NCBI RefSeq assembly: GCF_018860525.1
Contig: NZ_JAHKPM010000008.1
Coordinates: 183,320 to 247,319 of the forward strand
From: Vibrio hepatarius
Lineage (GTDB): Bacteria > Pseudomonadota > Gammaproteobacteria > Enterobacterales > Vibrionaceae
Direction: 5' to 3'
Length of the DNA stretch: 64,000 nucleotides
This document shows, one piece after another, positions 63,173 through 64,000 of this stretch. Position numbers and translations under genes: made by a program. The notes beneath the pieces are model-generated. The model did no database searches, was not told where the DNA came from, and saw only the letters and a list, made by a program, of their open reading frames with translations. The first letter of the stretch is position 1; each line of letters starts with the position of its first letter.

Positions 63173-64000
63173 TTATATCGCGTGCCCTTTGGGTCTGCGG
63201 GTTTGGTAGTGTTGGACTAAATCCCCTTCGGCTTTAAGCGCGGCGTTAACGCGTTGCTCAAGGTTGTCTGGTTTAGGATCGATACGCAAAAAAAACTTGA
63301 CGGGTTTGCGCTTAAAAGAAGGGCCAGTGATCACTGCACTTTTGCCATGGTCCATAAAGGCAAGGATTTGCGCGAGTGGATAAGTGGTATCGGCTTCAGA
63401 GTGAAAGGTGAGCTTGCCGGTATCAATGCCAACAATCGCCATCGGGCGGTAGCCCTTTTGTTTTTTGTTTTCAAACTGCAACACAAGGTTAATGCCAAGG
63501 TGGTTTTCAATTAAACCCATTTTGTCAAAGTAGGCCGCGCCTACCCTGCCGTGGCGCCAGCTATAAACAATTTGCCGTTGTCGGTCAAAATACACTTCGG
63601 CATCTCTGGGTTTGAGAAGGAAAACTAACCATACAATCACAGAACATATGAGGAAAAAACATAACATTCCAATACTACTAAAGAAGTGGTCCAGCTCGCC
63701 GCTAAGTTCTTGTGCTTTAATGTAGCTATCAAATGTGACCTTTCCATCATCGTTCAGTAATGTCCTCATATACTGTTCAACACGATCAGCGTTATACATG
63801 GGAATAGATCCAGTCCTACGATCCTCCTGAATATTCGCCAAAGTCTTAACAGCATATTGTTCTAGTTCGTTAAAATCAGGCCATAAGTCGTGAATCAAAA
63901 AAGCTACCATAAAGGACAACATAAGCATCCATGGCACAATATAATAGTTGCGTCGATTATGATAACCCGTTCTTACGGTAAGCACCTTATCATCCACTGA
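63173..64000 (-). CDS. Two-TM array protein, type A (DUF6708-like), cut by window edge
   Basis: 276 codons visible; the N-terminal about 40 residues lie beyond the right edge. It reads SVDDKVLTVRTGYHNRRNYY, TM1, a loop with HDLWPDFNELEQYAV..., TM2, and the A-type C-terminal domain ending RRPKGHAI. TM1 and flanks match the N-part of the chimeric pseudogene at 55582 more closely than the 61262 gene does. The array therefore continues to the right of the window. Confidence 0.82.
   Translation of the reverse strand, partial: SVDDKVLTVRTGYHNRRNYYIVPWMLMLSFMVAFLIHDLWPDFNELEQYAVKTLANIQEDRRTGSIPMYNADRVEQYMRTLLNDDGKVTFDSYIKAQELSGELDHFFSSIGMLCFFLICSVIVWLVFLLKPRDAEVYFDRQRQIVYSWRHGRVGAAYFDKMGLIENHLGINLVLQFENKKQKGYRPMAIVGIDTGKLTFHSEADTTYPLAQILAFMDHGKSAVITGPSFKRKPVKFFLRIDPKPDNLEQRVNAALKAEGDLVQHYQTRRPKGHAI

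Noticed and set aside
1..64000. CRISPR array, prophage, rRNA or integron
   Set aside because: No regularly spaced repeats, cas, phage structural, rRNA or integrase genes were seen on reading both strands.

Overview
The window reads as a chromosome segment of a marine Vibrio (Gammaproteobacteria). The basis is the moaCBA - yvcK - luxU/luxO - qrr1 - uvrB order, an unmistakable Qrr1 quorum-sensing small RNA beside luxO, a lateral (Laf-type) flagellar gene set, and ToxR/ToxS-like and LuxI-type genes. Assignments rest on reading the sequence and on remembered family features; no database search was run.

Layout. 1-7.1 kb is conserved core: molybdenum cofactor synthesis (moaC, moaB, moaA, with a Moco-riboswitch-like leader), yvcK, the LuxU-LuxO phosphorelay end with a divergent sigma-54-driven Qrr1, and uvrB with a consensus LexA box. 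7.1-11.7 kb holds a tRNA-Asn, a small outer-membrane barrel, a ToxR/ToxS-like (or VtrA/VtrC-like) overlapping pair, and an M23 peptidase gene overlapping a bactofilin gene by 115 nt. 11.8-27.5 kb is a lateral flagellar export/basal-body block: fliE-F-G-H-I-J with lafK and motY on the minus strand, and fliM-N-P-Q-R-flhB-flhA and lafA on the plus strand. The hook/rod genes, cap and chaperone genes, lafS sigma factor and lafTU motor genes are not in the window.

27.5-54 kb is accessory: a secreted LD-carboxypeptidase-like protein, alternative oxidase, a DJ-1/PfpI-family gene broken by an exact 22-bp tandem duplication, a full-length aerolysin-family pore-forming toxin with an RFRR activation-site candidate, catalase, a GT2-GtrA glycosyltransferase that appears to lack a normal start codon, a secreted lipase-like protein, glutathione peroxidase, a LuxI-family AHL synthase with no luxR partner nearby, a RAYT transposase flanked by GGTGTGTGTCC motifs, a MerR/SDR pair with a textbook 19-bp-spacer MerR promoter, transporters, class B acid phosphatase and an AraC regulator.

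54-64 kb is the most striking part: an array of paralogous two-TM proteins (types A, B and a longer C; they resemble what I recall as DUF6708) that runs past the right edge. Paralogues are nearly identical in their N-terminal segment and C-terminal domain but highly divergent in the predicted periplasmic loop between the two TM helices. The array contains an A/B chimeric pseudogene, ghost fragments of deleted members, an apparent C-terminal remnant of an unrelated protein just upstream of one member, and a truncated IS256-family transposase. This looks like a fast-evolving immunity-type array (for example against periplasmic toxins), built and eroded by recombination between copies. That function is inference; no secretion-system gene is visible here.
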